Of a DNA stretch of 64,000 bases, positions 7,905 through 16,953 are shown piece after piece; within the stretch, counting starts at the first letter, position 1; every line of letters starts with the position of its first letter. This DNA is from Acinetobacter sp. XS-4 (lineage in GTDB: Bacteria > Pseudomonadota > Gammaproteobacteria > Pseudomonadales > Moraxellaceae). The DNA is taken from NCBI RefSeq assembly GCF_023920705.1, contig NZ_CP094657.1:3348001-3412000 (forward strand). The letters are read 5' to 3'. Made by a program: the position numbers and the translations under genes. The notes beneath the pieces were generated by a model that saw only the letters and a program-made list of their open reading frames with translations, was not told the DNA's origin and ran no database searches.

Positions 7905-9563
7905 TTAAATTTCATCATTTTCGCCTGTAGAACCAAACGGTTTATTTACAGGAGGGTGCGCTGGATTCACCTGTACAGAATCCGCTGGTTTTGCATCAGA
8001 TGGAGCTGCTGATGGTGGAGTTGTTGGCGTAGATGTAGTTGGAGCCGCACTACTCGTACTAGAAGGTGGTTGATAAAGAGGATTTGGTTGATTCGCTTCT
8101 TTTTTCGCTTTATCAAGCAAATCAGTTAAAAGTCGTTCTGCTGGTTGACGACCACCTAAACCAAATGCAAGAGCGAAAGCCACTGCAACCGCACCTAGAG
8201 TCAAACCAAATGCAAGATTAACGATTGAATCCGCAATACCCATCGCTCTTAGACCAAGCGCAAGTACAAGACCAATAATTAAAACACGAACTAAACTAGC
8301 TAACCAACGCGAGCTATTATATTCACCACGTTGAACTACATTCGCTACAACATTCGCTAGCCAGAAACCAATCACTAGAATTACAGCACCCAATAGAATG
8401 TTTGCACCGAAATGGATAAACATTGCAATTAGACCACTGATTTGGTCGAAGCCAAGACGGTCCGCTGCTTCAGATACTGCAAAAAGCATCGTAAAGAATA
8501 CGATTAGGCAACCGACAGCACTAGAAACTTTAGTTTGGCCTAAAAATCGTTGTACATCTAATTTGGCAGGAATTTCATCAACACCTGTACCTGCAATTAA
8601 CTCTGCAACCAAACGTCCAACAAAACGAGAAACAATATAGGCAACCAATAAAATTAAACCAGCCGCAATAATGTTTGGAATTGCTTGCAAGATTTCATTC
8701 AACATTGCTGTCGCAGGCTGAGAAATTGTCTCAATCCCTAGAGCTTCGAACGCTACAATTAATGTGGTAATGATAATGATGGCAAAAACAAATGAACCTA
8801 AGAATTTGCCTACATTAGAACTTTTGAAAAGACCAATTTTTTCCGCTTGGGCCTGAACACCTAAGCTATTAATTAAACCTTCAACAATACCGCGTACAAT
8901 TTTTGCCAAGATATAACCAACAAAAACGATAACGCCCGCAATAAAGATATTTGGTAAGAAAGCTACTGCTTCATTTACCATATTCTGAACTGGAATGAGT
9001 AAGCCTGTTAGTCCTAAGATTGAAAGAACAATTGGAAGGAAAAGTAACAATACAAGCCAGTAAAGAATTTCACCAATATTTTGGCTAATTCCACCTACAC
9101 CGACTTCATTACTTAATTTATCGTCGAGTTGGGTTCTGGATAAAACATTGGTAATCCCTGCCCGCACCAGTCGAGCAACGATCCAACCAATAAAACCCAC
9201 CACCACAGCAGCAATAATATTTGGAATGTAGACAAGTACCTGATTCACCATATTGCTGAATGGGCCACTCACTCCACTAATGTTGAGCACATTTAGAGCG
9301 GCGACAACAGCTAAGATCAAAATAAACCAGAATACAACCTTGGAAATCAGGCCTTCAATATTTGGTGCTCGGCCAGTAGCTGAAGATAGTTTGGCATTAG
9401 TATTTACTTTTTGTAGAAGCTTTTTTACACCTGCCGCTACTAATAATGCAATTATCCAACCCACTAATAAGATCACTATTGCAGCCAGAATAGGATGAAA
9501 CTGATCCCAGTAATACATCGCATCAAATTGAGCGCCGCGAGGCCCATCAAAAAATTCATTCAT
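7905..9563 (-). CDS. Mechanosensitive channel-like protein with conserved TM-helix repeats
   Basis: 552 residues, strongly hydrophobic. It contains about four or five repeats of a two-helix unit in which a helix carrying IPNIIAAxxxxxxxW/Y is followed by a short amphipathic stretch (for example YIPNIIAAVVVGFIGWIVARLVRAG and AIPNIIAAGLILLVAYIVSR, in part). This is the TM_helix repeat found in CmpX/MscS-related proteins. The last ~70 residues are a soluble Ser/Thr/Pro/Ala-rich tail. A role in membrane-tension sensing is likely from the family, not proven. It is monocistronic, with its own terminator. Confidence 0.82.
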   Translation of the reverse strand: MNEFFDGPRGAQFDAMYYWDQFHPILAAIVILLVGWIIALLVAAGVKKLLQKVNTNAKLSSATGRAPNIEGLISKVVFWFILILAVVAALNVLNISGVSGPFSNMVNQVLVYIPNIIAAVVVGFIGWIVARLVRAGITNVLSRTQLDDKLSNEVGVGGISQNIGEILYWLVLLLFLPIVLSILGLTGLLIPVQNMVNEAVAFLPNIFIAGVIVFVGYILAKIVRGIVEGLINSLGVQAQAEKIGLFKSSNVGKFLGSFVFAIIIITTLIVAFEALGIETISQPATAMLNEILQAIPNIIAAGLILLVAYIVSRFVGRLVAELIAGTGVDEIPAKLDVQRFLGQTKVSSAVGCLIVFFTMLFAVSEAADRLGFDQISGLIAMFIHFGANILLGAVILVIGFWLANVVANVVQRGEYNSSRWLASLVRVLIIGLVLALGLRAMGIADSIVNLAFGLTLGAVAVAFALAFGLGGRQPAERLLTDLLDKAKKEANQPNPLYQPPSSTSSAAPTTSTPTTPPSAAPSDAKPADSVQVNPAHPPVNKPFGSTGENDEI

Positions 9564-9725
9564 ATTGTTATGTCCTCAATTGTTCTGTTCTTTTCAGTGT
9601 TATCTCTAGGAAACACCATTCGTTGTAAAAAATGACGATGAATGCGGTCTATCTCACATTATGTTTTGAATATTTTCTAATCAACACACTTCTGCACAAA
9701 TACAACAAATTGATGCAAAAGGTTG

Positions 9726-9758
9726 CAAAAAAGCCTTCAGGTTTACACCTAAAGGCTT
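9726..9758 (-). terminator. Terminator downstream of the 77-aa membrane protein gene
   Basis: Hairpin AAGCCTT-c-AGGT / ACCT-a-AAGGCTT with a four-base loop. On the minus strand it is followed by six T bases, 27 bases after the stop at 9785. Confidence 0.8.
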
Positions 9759-9784
9759 GATATCAAGATAAACTGATTCGCTTA

Positions 9785-10018
9785 TTACCCTCTATAGGTC
9801 TTTAAATTCAAATCAGAACTACCCTTAATTACATGTGGTGTGGTCTCATTTTGAAAAGCGCCTTCTTGTTTAGGAGTCTGGTTGTGGTCAGTAACCATAT
9901 AGACAATAAGCGCAAGAAGAAAAAGCCCAACAATAATTAAAATATAAACTGGCAGTCTTCTTTTTTTCGCAGTTTCTTCAGGACTCGTCACATGAGGTGG
10001 TTTTGAAAAGTCATGCAT
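9785..10018 (-). CDS. Small single-span membrane protein (77 aa)
   Basis: 77 residues: a cytoplasmic basic segment (AKKRRLP), one membrane helix (VYILIIVGLFLLALIVYMV) and a ~35-residue polar periplasmic tail. A GGGGAAAG-like ribosome-binding site precedes the ATG. No known domain. It is monocistronic, flanked by its own terminator and a 287-base AT-rich upstream gap in which I see no other gene. Confidence 0.65.
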   Translation of the reverse strand: MHDFSKPPHVTSPEETAKKRRLPVYILIIVGLFLLALIVYMVTDHNQTPKQEGAFQNETTPHVIKGSSDLNLKTYRG

Positions 10019-10305
10019 CTTCTTTCCCCTCTTCTATTATCATTAACTTTATATTCATCATAGCAATTTGCTTTGTTGCATTGTGTGAAAAAGCATTATT
10101 GGAAGGTGTCTGTAGTTGCAAAACTCTACTTTTAAAATAATAAAAACAGTATAAAATTTGCACAAATTAATTTAGACAATTAAAAATAATTTCTCGTTAT
10201 TCACGAACTTCGTCTATGCCCCATTTGTAATACAATATGTTTTAGCGCTTACTTTTTAGAAAATAGGCTATAATAAGCCCCCTTGTTTTAAAGCTGCTCT
10301 ATTTT

Positions 10306-10728
10306 ATGATGTATCGTCAGCAAAACGTAACTCTTGATCTCGACACTGACGTCACACATCAATGTTATATACACCAGACGAGAGATGAACATCTGATTGG
10401 TATTATTGAATTTAATAAGCCAAGCTATGAACTCAAATGGGGTGATCTGGAATATTTTCGTCGTCGCACTGAAGAGTTTTCAGTGATGCCATTTCCTGAC
10501 TGCATTAATGCCATGATTGTTGATATTCGTAATATCAATATTTTTCTGGACAATGAAGTTCCAATTTTACCTTGGCGTTTACTTGAAGAAGACTGCCCTG
10601 TTCGCTTAGTTGTTCCCCAAGACCGTTTAGAACATTATGCAGGTCTTTTTGAACCAACTTGGCTTTCAAGCGATGTAGACAGTGCTATTTCCGAAATTCG
10701 TGAATTTATGGATATGTTTGTCCATTAA
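10306..10728 (+). CDS. Conserved hypothetical cytoplasmic protein (140 aa)
   Basis: 140 residues, acidic, without signal peptide or membrane segment. The alternation of strands and helices (HLIGIIEFNKPS, CINAMIVDIRNINIF, LPWRLLEEDCPVRLVVPQ) recalls small alpha/beta folds such as STAS, but I do not recognise the family. It is followed by a strong hairpin that overlaps its stop codon, so it is probably a single-gene unit. Function unknown. Confidence 0.6.
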   Translation: MMYRQQNVTLDLDTDVTHQCYIHQTRDEHLIGIIEFNKPSYELKWGDLEYFRRRTEEFSVMPFPDCINAMIVDIRNINIFLDNEVPILPWRLLEEDCPVRLVVPQDRLEHYAGLFEPTWLSSDVDSAISEIREFMDMFVH

Positions 10729-10743
10729 TAAACATATCCATAA
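10706..10743 (+). terminator. Hairpin spanning the stop codon of the 140-aa gene
   Basis: Perfect 14-base arms TTATGGATATGTTT and AAACATATCCATAA with a 10-base loop that contains the stop codon. The tail is A-rich with scattered T, so it is probably a terminator or mRNA 3'-end stabiliser shared with the convergent fpr gene. Confidence 0.55.
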
Positions 10744-10776
10744 AAATAATTTTAAAGTTCTTTCAATTGTCGTTTG

Positions 10777-11538
10777 TTACCAGTAATTTTCTACTGCAAT
10801 ATTTCCTTCACCACGACGATTCATCGTCAAACCACGGCGCTTTAAAGCCTCTTTTGTGTCATCTACCATTTCTGGGTTTCCACAAAGCATAACATGGCTT
10901 GTTACAGGGCTTAATTCGATACCAGCAACTTTTTCTAATTCACCGTTTTCAATCAAAACTGGCAAACGATCATGTAACTGTGCTGATGGATCACGAGTAA
11001 TAATTGAAATAAATTTAAAACCGACGTGCCCTTCACCAAAAGTTTCAGCAATCTCTTGAATACGATCGGCATAAGCTAATTCAGCGGCTGTACGCACACT
11101 GTAAACCAAATTGATCTTTTGATATTTAGACCATGTATCGAAGTCTTGCAGCATCGACAAAAACGGCGCCAAGCCAGTACCCGTTGCTAATAACCATAGA
11201 TCATGCGGTAAAGGCTGCTGATAGCGAGCTAAAGTAAGATAACCGTAAGGTATTTTTTCTAAGTAAAGCTCATCATCTACCTTCAAATGTTGAAGATTCG
11301 AGGTAAATGCACCGTCAGGCACCACAATTGAGAAAAATTCTAGCGTTTCATCAAATGGAGACGACACCACCGAATAGGCACGAACAACAAGTTCATCTCC
11401 AACTTTCAGTCCAATACGCGCAAATTGCCCAGCCGTAAATTTAAAATGTGCGGGGCGAGTCATCGTGAAACTAAAAAGAGTTGGAGTCCAGCGGTGTACA
11501 GATAAAACTTTTTCTACGCTAAATTTTTCAATTGACAT
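10777..11538 (-). CDS. fpr: Ferredoxin--NADP+ reductase
   Basis: 253 residues, close to the length of the subclass I bacterial FPR family. FAD-binding RAYSVVSSP, NADP-binding GTGLAPFLSML, CGNPEMVDD and the aromatic C-terminus ENYW are all present. The cytosolic enzyme moves electrons between NADPH and ferredoxin or flavodoxin, supporting Fe-S cluster and redox-stress functions. It is divergent from a LysR gene across 86 bases, the same arrangement as fpr-finR in pseudomonads, where FinR activates fpr under oxidative stress. Confidence 0.92.
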   Translation of the reverse strand: MSIEKFSVEKVLSVHRWTPTLFSFTMTRPAHFKFTAGQFARIGLKVGDELVVRAYSVVSSPFDETLEFFSIVVPDGAFTSNLQHLKVDDELYLEKIPYGYLTLARYQQPLPHDLWLLATGTGLAPFLSMLQDFDTWSKYQKINLVYSVRTAAELAYADRIQEIAETFGEGHVGFKFISIITRDPSAQLHDRLPVLIENGELEKVAGIELSPVTSHVMLCGNPEMVDDTKEALKRRGLTMNRRGEGNIAVENYW

Positions 11539-11566
11539 GATTTCAACGTGGCATGAAATAGTGCGC

Positions 11567-11580
11567 TCATGTTAGCATGA
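11567..11580. promoter_or_regulatory. Possible LysR-type binding palindrome between fpr and lysR
   Basis: Inverted repeat TCATG, TTAG, CATGA in the 86-base divergent region. It is short, so it could be chance; position between a LysR regulator and its likely target is the only support. Confidence 0.3.
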
Positions 11581-11624
11581 CAGCCGAAATAATGAATACT
11601 TTTAAACGTTAAGGCTTTTTAAAC

Positions 11625-12509
11625 ATGCGCATGACATTACGCCAGTTGGCTGTTTTTGTAGCAGTCGCTCAAGAAGGAACTGTCACCAAAGCCAGTGATG
11701 CGGTCAGACTGACGCAAAGTGCAGCAAGTATGGCTTTAGCCGATTTAGAGGATGGTCTTGGTGCTCCTCTATTTGATCGTTTAGGTAAACGACTACAACT
11801 CAATGATCTTGGTCGCTTTCTATTGCCTCAAGCGCTAGAAATATTAGGTCGCTGTGAAGCTTTTGAGCAAGCTGCAAAAGGTGAGTTACAAAGCATTGAT
11901 TTACGCATTGGGGCAACTCTAACGATCAGTGATTATCTCATGCCAGATTTAATGGCAAACTTTTTACAGTATCATCCTAAGGCACACCTACAATTACAAG
12001 TAGGCAACACACGCCAAATGATTGAAGCAGTCAATCAGTTTCAGCTTGATTTGGCATTAATTGAAGGCTCGTGTCACCTGCCTCAACTTCAATGTATTCA
12101 CTGGCGAGATGATGAGCTTGCAGTATGCTGCTCCCCTAGTCACCCTCTAGCACGTTTAAATCGACCTTTAACAGCGAATGATTTTTATCAAGTTGAATGG
12201 ATTTTACGTGAAGAAGGTTCCGGAACTCGTGAAGTGTTTGATAATGCTATTTTACAAGACCTCCCAGACGCTAATATTCGCCTAACCTTAGGTCACAATG
12301 AAGCAATCTTGAAAATCGTTGCTGGTGGTTTAGGAATGTCTTGTATCTCTAAACTCGCTATTGAACCTTTAATTGAAAAAGGACAACTCGTTATTTTAGA
12401 TACACCTTTCTGGCAACTTACTCGCCCACTTTACATGTTGGTACACCGTCAAAAATACCAAGGCCCTGGCCTAAAAGCATTCTTACAATTCTGTGAAGAT
12501 CAGGTTTAA
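11625..12509 (+). CDS. LysR-family regulator, FinR-like by context
   Basis: 294 residues. It has an N-terminal winged helix-turn-helix (LRQLAVFVAVAQEGTVTKASDAV, in part) and a LysR effector domain (DLRIGATLTISDYLMP, EEGSGTREVFDN, GHNEAILKIVAGGLGMSCI). The start could be this ATG or the one two codons later. Divergence from fpr suggests it controls that gene, as FinR does in Pseudomonas. That function is inferred from arrangement, so no gene name is given. Confidence 0.82.
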   Translation: MRMTLRQLAVFVAVAQEGTVTKASDAVRLTQSAASMALADLEDGLGAPLFDRLGKRLQLNDLGRFLLPQALEILGRCEAFEQAAKGELQSIDLRIGATLTISDYLMPDLMANFLQYHPKAHLQLQVGNTRQMIEAVNQFQLDLALIEGSCHLPQLQCIHWRDDELAVCCSPSHPLARLNRPLTANDFYQVEWILREEGSGTREVFDNAILQDLPDANIRLTLGHNEAILKIVAGGLGMSCISKLAIEPLIEKGQLVILDTPFWQLTRPLYMLVHRQKYQGPGLKAFLQFCEDQV

Positions 12510-12615
12510 GACCTGATCTTCTAGTACCATCTTGAGTCATTCTCGCAAGGCTCACCATTTTATTATTTATTGCTTAAGACAATTAAGGGAAGCTTACACC
12601 TCCCTTAATTTTGTA
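12495..12615 (+). terminator. Two successive hairpins ending the lysR transcript
   Basis: First, 12495-12521: perfect 11-base arms GAAGATCAGGT and ACCTGATCTTC around a five-base loop, overlapping the lysR stop codon. Second, 12581-12610: arms AATTAAGGGA and TCCCTTAATT with a 10-base loop, followed by TTTTG. The second is the better terminator. Confidence 0.6.
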
Positions 12616-12707
12616 TTACTTACCTGTTCCAAACATTATCAATAATCATCCCTATCCGTCACAGCTAAGCTCGATATCAAGCTAGCCTTGAAGATTGAGA
12701 ATCACTA

Positions 12708-13001
12708 TTAACGTCGAAAATGTGATAACAACTCTGACGTAATCGCGTTATTATGATCAGCGATTTTATTCTTTTTTGTTTTAGCCGGATTAGGATCGAT
12801 ACGCTCAATCTTGATAGCCTTAAATTTCCCCTGATTATCTGCCGCAAGAAATCTAACTTTTTCATTTCTTTTCGGTTCACCTTCTGATGCAGGGAAATCC
12901 GAAATATGAAAGAAAATATCTCCTTCAGCCGTTCCAATAAAACCAAATCCTTTTTCAGGATCATATTGTTTAACTTTTCCGGTATAAAACTCTTGCTTCA
13001 T
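12708..13001 (-). CDS. Cold-shock-domain protein with C-terminal extension
   Basis: 97 residues. The N-terminal ~65 form a cold-shock domain with RNP1-like KGFGFI and RNP2-like DIFFHIS, the nucleic-acid-binding faces. The remaining ~30 residues are a basic, Asn-rich extension absent from classical 67-70-residue Csp proteins. It probably binds single-stranded RNA or DNA as a chaperone. The gene stands alone between the lysR hairpins and upp. Confidence 0.85.
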   Translation of the reverse strand: MKQEFYTGKVKQYDPEKGFGFIGTAEGDIFFHISDFPASEGEPKRNEKVRFLAADNQGKFKAIKIERIDPNPAKTKKNKIADHNNAITSELLSHFRR

Positions 13002-13046
13002 GATCTTTACCCTACTTTTTCAATACTGTGATTACAGCAGAAAATT

Positions 13047-13102
13047 AAAAAGAGACTTTCAATCCGCCTTCAAAACTTTACGGTTTGATTAAGTCTCTTT
13101 TT
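13047..13102. terminator. Terminator of upp, possibly bidirectional
   Basis: Long hairpin with outer arms AAAAAGAGACTT and AAGTCTCTTTTT, and inner complementary stretches around a central loop. It lies 16 bases after the upp stop on the minus strand. Confidence 0.75.
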
Positions 13103-13118
13103 ATCTTTATTTTAAAAA

Positions 13119-13754
13119 CTAGTCTTTTTGGACACTACCAAAAATTTTATCGCCCGCATCACCTAGACCAGGAACAATATAGCCTTGTTCATTTAAGCCA
13201 TTATCAATAGATGCTGTATAAATCTGTACATCAGGATGAGCGGCTTCAACTTTAGCAACACCTTCTGGAGCAGCAACTAATACCATAACACGTATATCTT
13301 TACAGCCACTCGCCTTTAACACATCAATGGCAGCAACTAATGAATTACCAGTTGCCAACATTGGATCGATAATCATTGCAAGACGATTAGCAACGTCTGG
13401 AACTAATTTTTTATAGTAAGTACGAACTTCTAATGTTTCTTCATTACGCTCAAGACCTAAAACACTCACTTTTGCACTTGGAATCAGATTAAGTACACCA
13501 TCCAGCATACCAATGCCTGCACGTAAAATCGGTACAATCGTTATTTTTTTACCAGCAATACGCTGTGTAGTAACAGTTCCAGCCCATCCATTAATTTCAC
13601 AATCCACAACTGGTAAATCTTTTGTTGCTTCATAAGTCAACAACATAGTCACTTCCTGAGCAAGCTCACGGAAATTCTTAGTACTGATGTCAGAACGACG
13701 TAACAAACCTAATTTATGACGAATAAGTGGGTGACGAATTTCTTGAATGGCCAC
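13119..13754 (-). CDS. upp: Uracil phosphoribosyltransferase
   Basis: 211 residues, the normal length. Signature features: the N-terminal [22 protein letters not shown], the PRPP-binding loop [19 protein letters not shown] and the uracil-binding C-terminal segment [19 protein letters not shown]. It makes UMP from uracil and PRPP in pyrimidine salvage, in the cytoplasm. It is monocistronic between two strong terminators. Confidence 0.96.
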   Translation of the reverse strand: MAIQEIRHPLIRHKLGLLRRSDISTKNFRELAQEVTMLLTYEATKDLPVVDCEINGWAGTVTTQRIAGKKITIVPILRAGIGMLDGVLNLIPSAKVSVLGLERNEETLEVRTYYKKLVPDVANRLAMIIDPMLATGNSLVAAIDVLKASGCKDIRVMVLVAAPEGVAKVEAAHPDVQIYTASIDNGLNEQGYIVPGLGDAGDKIFGSVQKD

Positions 13755-13811
13755 AGATGTTACCTAAAAATATATAAACGTATTTATTATAATCTTTTTT
13801 TAATGCTCAAT

Positions 13812-13843
13812 AAAAAAAAGCCTCCATATTTGGAGGCTTTTTT
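13812..13843. terminator. Terminator at the end of the nuo operon
   Basis: Stem GCCTCC/GGAGGC flanked by A8 and T6 tracts with a six-base loop, 12 bases beyond the nuoN stop. The symmetry makes it bidirectional in principle. Confidence 0.88.
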
Positions 13844-13854
13844 GTACACTAGAA

Positions 13855-15351
13855 TTAATGTTGTTGTGAAAGCATGAAATGTAACGGAGATAAAATTTCT
13901 GCTTTTAATGCCAAATTAATCATTGGATCTGGGTAAACACCCAAAATAATAACTAATGCAGCAGCAGCCAATACCATTAAACCACCTACTTTTTGACCCC
14001 AATGAGCATCTGCATCAATACGAGGAGTTTCTGGTGGTGTCATATACATTACAACCATCACACGTAAGTAATAGTACAAACCAATACCACTACCCACAAT
14101 AATCATTGCAGCTAAGAACCAGTGCTGAGTTGTTACAGCAGCCATTACAACCAAGAACTTACCAATGAAGCCTGCTGTTAATGGAATACCAGCCAAAGAT
14201 AACATCATGACTGTTAAAGTTGCTGTAAGTACTGGACGACGCCAGAACAAACCACGGTAGTCTGCAAGACTTTGTGCTTCATCTACGTTGTTATATGGGC
14301 TAGACATTAACGCTACCGCACCAAAAGCACCGATAGTTGTTAATACATAAGACACCACATATACAGTTACGCTACCCAAGCTCGCATAAGTCATACTAAT
14401 TAAAGCAATTAACAAATAACCAAAATGAGCAATAGATGAATAACCAAGAATACGTTTTAAGTTAACTTGACGAACAGCGAGTAAGTTACCAACTAAAATC
14501 GACAATACTGCAATGATTGTCAAAATAGTGACTAACGAATCCACCATAATTGCGCCTGAAGCAAGCATATAACGCACGAACAAACCAATTGTTGCAACTT
14601 TAGCAGCAGTCGCCAAGAAAGTTGCCATTGGCGCTGGCGCACCTGCATACACATCTGGTGTCCATTTATGGAACGGTGCAAGCGATAATTTAAACGCAAC
14701 AGCAAAGATAATGAGTGCTAAACCTAATAACACCATTGGCTGTTTGATTGCGCCAAATAAAGCCTGTACAGAATCATAGAATGACAGTGAACCAGTATAT
14801 GCATAGATGTATGCCATACCCATCAACAACATTGCAGAAGCTGTCGCTGAAAGTACAAGGTATTTAATACCAGCTTCAAGTGAACTACTACGTTGGTAAG
14901 TATAAGCAAGTAAGCCGTATACAGGAATCGACATTAACTCAAGGCTAATGAAGAACGATGCATAATGAGAACTTGCAACCATCAACATTGCACCTGCTAC
15001 TGAAGCAAGTAACAAAAGATAGAGTTCTTCGCGGTTGTCTTTATAGGTTTCGATGTAAGCGTGAGACAAAGTACAACAAGCCAATGCCGCAATCAAAATC
15101 ATAAATTGATAGAACATGGTAAATGGATCAACCATAAACATGCCCATCACATTTGCCGGTACAAACTTACCGCCAAATACTGCAAATAAAATATAAAGTG
15201 CAGCGAGGTTTAAACCAACAACAGAAGCTGTTGCGATTAAATTATGATTACGCTTAATTGAAATTAACAGCATGACGACGATTGTTGTCAAAGCAACAAT
15301 CATCACCGGAGCTAAAGGCATAAGCGTAGCAAGTGATACTGTGAAGTTCAT
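13855..15351 (-). CDS. nuoN: NADH-quinone oxidoreductase subunit N
   Basis: 498 residues, about 14 membrane helices, antiporter-like subunit of the complex I membrane arm. Proton-channel features are present: LELMSIPVYGLLAY with the conserved Glu, the broken helix KLSLAPFHKWTPDVYAGAP and the lysine-containing KRILGYSSIAHFGY. Last gene of the nuo operon; its start is two bases from the nuoM stop. It contributes one of the proton-pumping channels. Confidence 0.95.
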   Translation of the reverse strand: MNFTVSLATLMPLAPVMIVALTTIVVMLLISIKRNHNLIATASVVGLNLAALYILFAVFGGKFVPANVMGMFMVDPFTMFYQFMILIAALACCTLSHAYIETYKDNREELYLLLLASVAGAMLMVASSHYASFFISLELMSIPVYGLLAYTYQRSSSLEAGIKYLVLSATASAMLLMGMAYIYAYTGSLSFYDSVQALFGAIKQPMVLLGLALIIFAVAFKLSLAPFHKWTPDVYAGAPAPMATFLATAAKVATIGLFVRYMLASGAIMVDSLVTILTIIAVLSILVGNLLAVRQVNLKRILGYSSIAHFGYLLIALISMTYASLGSVTVYVVSYVLTTIGAFGAVALMSSPYNNVDEAQSLADYRGLFWRRPVLTATLTVMMLSLAGIPLTAGFIGKFLVVMAAVTTQHWFLAAMIIVGSGIGLYYYLRVMVVMYMTPPETPRIDADAHWGQKVGGLMVLAAAALVIILGVYPDPMINLALKAEILSPLHFMLSQQH

Positions 15352-15353
15352 GA

Positions 15354-16952
15354 TTATTGGATCTCCACATGGTCAAGTTGAGTAGCTGTTTGCTGAACAG
15401 TTTCAACGACTTCTTGAACTGGCATATAACTATTTACAAACCACTGCATGCTTGAATGAGATACATCCAAGAATGTTTGTGGGTAGATACCAAGCCAAAC
15501 GAGACCAATCGCACAAATCATCAAAATACCAACTTCACGAGCAGATAAGTCTTTTAGTGGACTAGTGTAGTGTTGCTTTTGTTCAGGATTTGGTTCACCA
15601 AATAAAGTACGGTGAACCAAAATCAAGCCGTATAAGCCTGCAAATACAAGGCTGATAGAAGCAAGAATCGTGAATACAGGATATTTATTGAATGAACCCA
15701 TCAAGATCAGGAATTCACCGATAAAGTTACCCAAACCTGGCACGCCTACAAGAGCAGCCACGAAGAACATCAAGAAAAATGGCAAGTACTGAAGCTGGCC
15801 ACGAAGACCACCCATTAAACGTAAATCACGTGTATGTAAACGTTCGTAGATTTGACCAGACATAATGAACAATGCAGCTGATGACAAACCGTGTGCCAAC
15901 ATCATGATCATTAAACCTTGGAAGGTCAAAATGTTACCTGCGTAGATCGCAAGTAAAATAAAGCCCATGTGTGAAATCGACGTGTACGCAAGTAAACGTT
16001 TCATGTCAGTTTGCTGGTAAGCACACCATGCGCCGTAGAAAATACCAATCAAACCGAAAATAATCGCAATGTCTGCAAACTGTGCAGAAGCTGTCGGGAA
16101 GAATGGAATAACAAAACGAAGCAAGCCATACGCAGCTGTTTTAATCAAGATACCTGCTAAGTCTACAGAACCTGCTGTAGGTGCTTGAGCATGTGCATCT
16201 GGTAACCAACCGTGTAATGGGAATACTGGTAACTTCACCGCAAAACCGATGAAGAAACAGATCATGAAACCATACGCTAAGCTAGGAGGTAAGTGATTAG
16301 CTACAGCTAATAAATAGTTGTAATCGAAACCGATCATTCCGGTCATCATGTAGCCATAAACTACAAGACCAAGAATACCGATTAACATCACTAAACCAGC
16401 GATTTGCGTGTAAAGGAAGAACTTAGTAGCTGCGTAAACACGTGAACGACCGTTTGAACCTTTATGACCCCATAACGCAATCAGGAAGTAGATTGGTACA
16501 AGCATCATCTCCCAGAAGAAGAAGAACAAGAATAGGTCAATCGCTAAGAATACACCGATAACACCACCTAAACTCCATAAGAGGTTTAAGTGGAAGAAAC
16601 CAACGTTCTTTTGAATTTCGCCCCATGAACAACCAACAGCAAGTACACCAAGTAATGCTGTTAGTAAAACCATGAGTAAAGATAAACCATCCACAGCTAA
16701 GTGAATGCCGATACCGAGTGATTGAATCCACGGTAAATAGAACTCAGCAGACCAAGTTGGGATTTTTGAACCCATCTCATAGCTATAAGTTCCACTTTGC
16801 CAAAGTGCAAGACCTAAGCCCAAAGTAATGAGCATACCAATTAAGGCAATCCAGCGTGGCAAGGTTTTGTCGAGCTTATCGACTAACCAACAAATAAAAC
16901 CAGCAATGAACGGAACAAGGATCAGCGCGGGTAAAATTAAATTGTTTTCCAT
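15354..16952 (-). CDS. nuoM: NADH-quinone oxidoreductase subunit M
   Basis: 532 residues, about 14 membrane helices. It contains the essential Glu region FFFFFWEMMLVPIYFLIALWG, the broken-helix motif KLPVFPLHGWLPDAHAQAPT (in part) and DMKRLLAYTSISHMGF. Antiporter-like proton-pumping subunit of complex I in the inner membrane. One base separates it from the preceding nuoL stop, consistent with tight coupling. Confidence 0.95.
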   Translation of the reverse strand: MENNLILPALILVPFIAGFICWLVDKLDKTLPRWIALIGMLITLGLGLALWQSGTYSYEMGSKIPTWSAEFYLPWIQSLGIGIHLAVDGLSLLMVLLTALLGVLAVGCSWGEIQKNVGFFHLNLLWSLGGVIGVFLAIDLFLFFFFWEMMLVPIYFLIALWGHKGSNGRSRVYAATKFFLYTQIAGLVMLIGILGLVVYGYMMTGMIGFDYNYLLAVANHLPPSLAYGFMICFFIGFAVKLPVFPLHGWLPDAHAQAPTAGSVDLAGILIKTAAYGLLRFVIPFFPTASAQFADIAIIFGLIGIFYGAWCAYQQTDMKRLLAYTSISHMGFILLAIYAGNILTFQGLMIMMLAHGLSSAALFIMSGQIYERLHTRDLRLMGGLRGQLQYLPFFLMFFVAALVGVPGLGNFIGEFLILMGSFNKYPVFTILASISLVFAGLYGLILVHRTLFGEPNPEQKQHYTSPLKDLSAREVGILMICAIGLVWLGIYPQTFLDVSHSSMQWFVNSYMPVQEVVETVQQTATQLDHVEIQ

Positions 16953-16953
16953 T

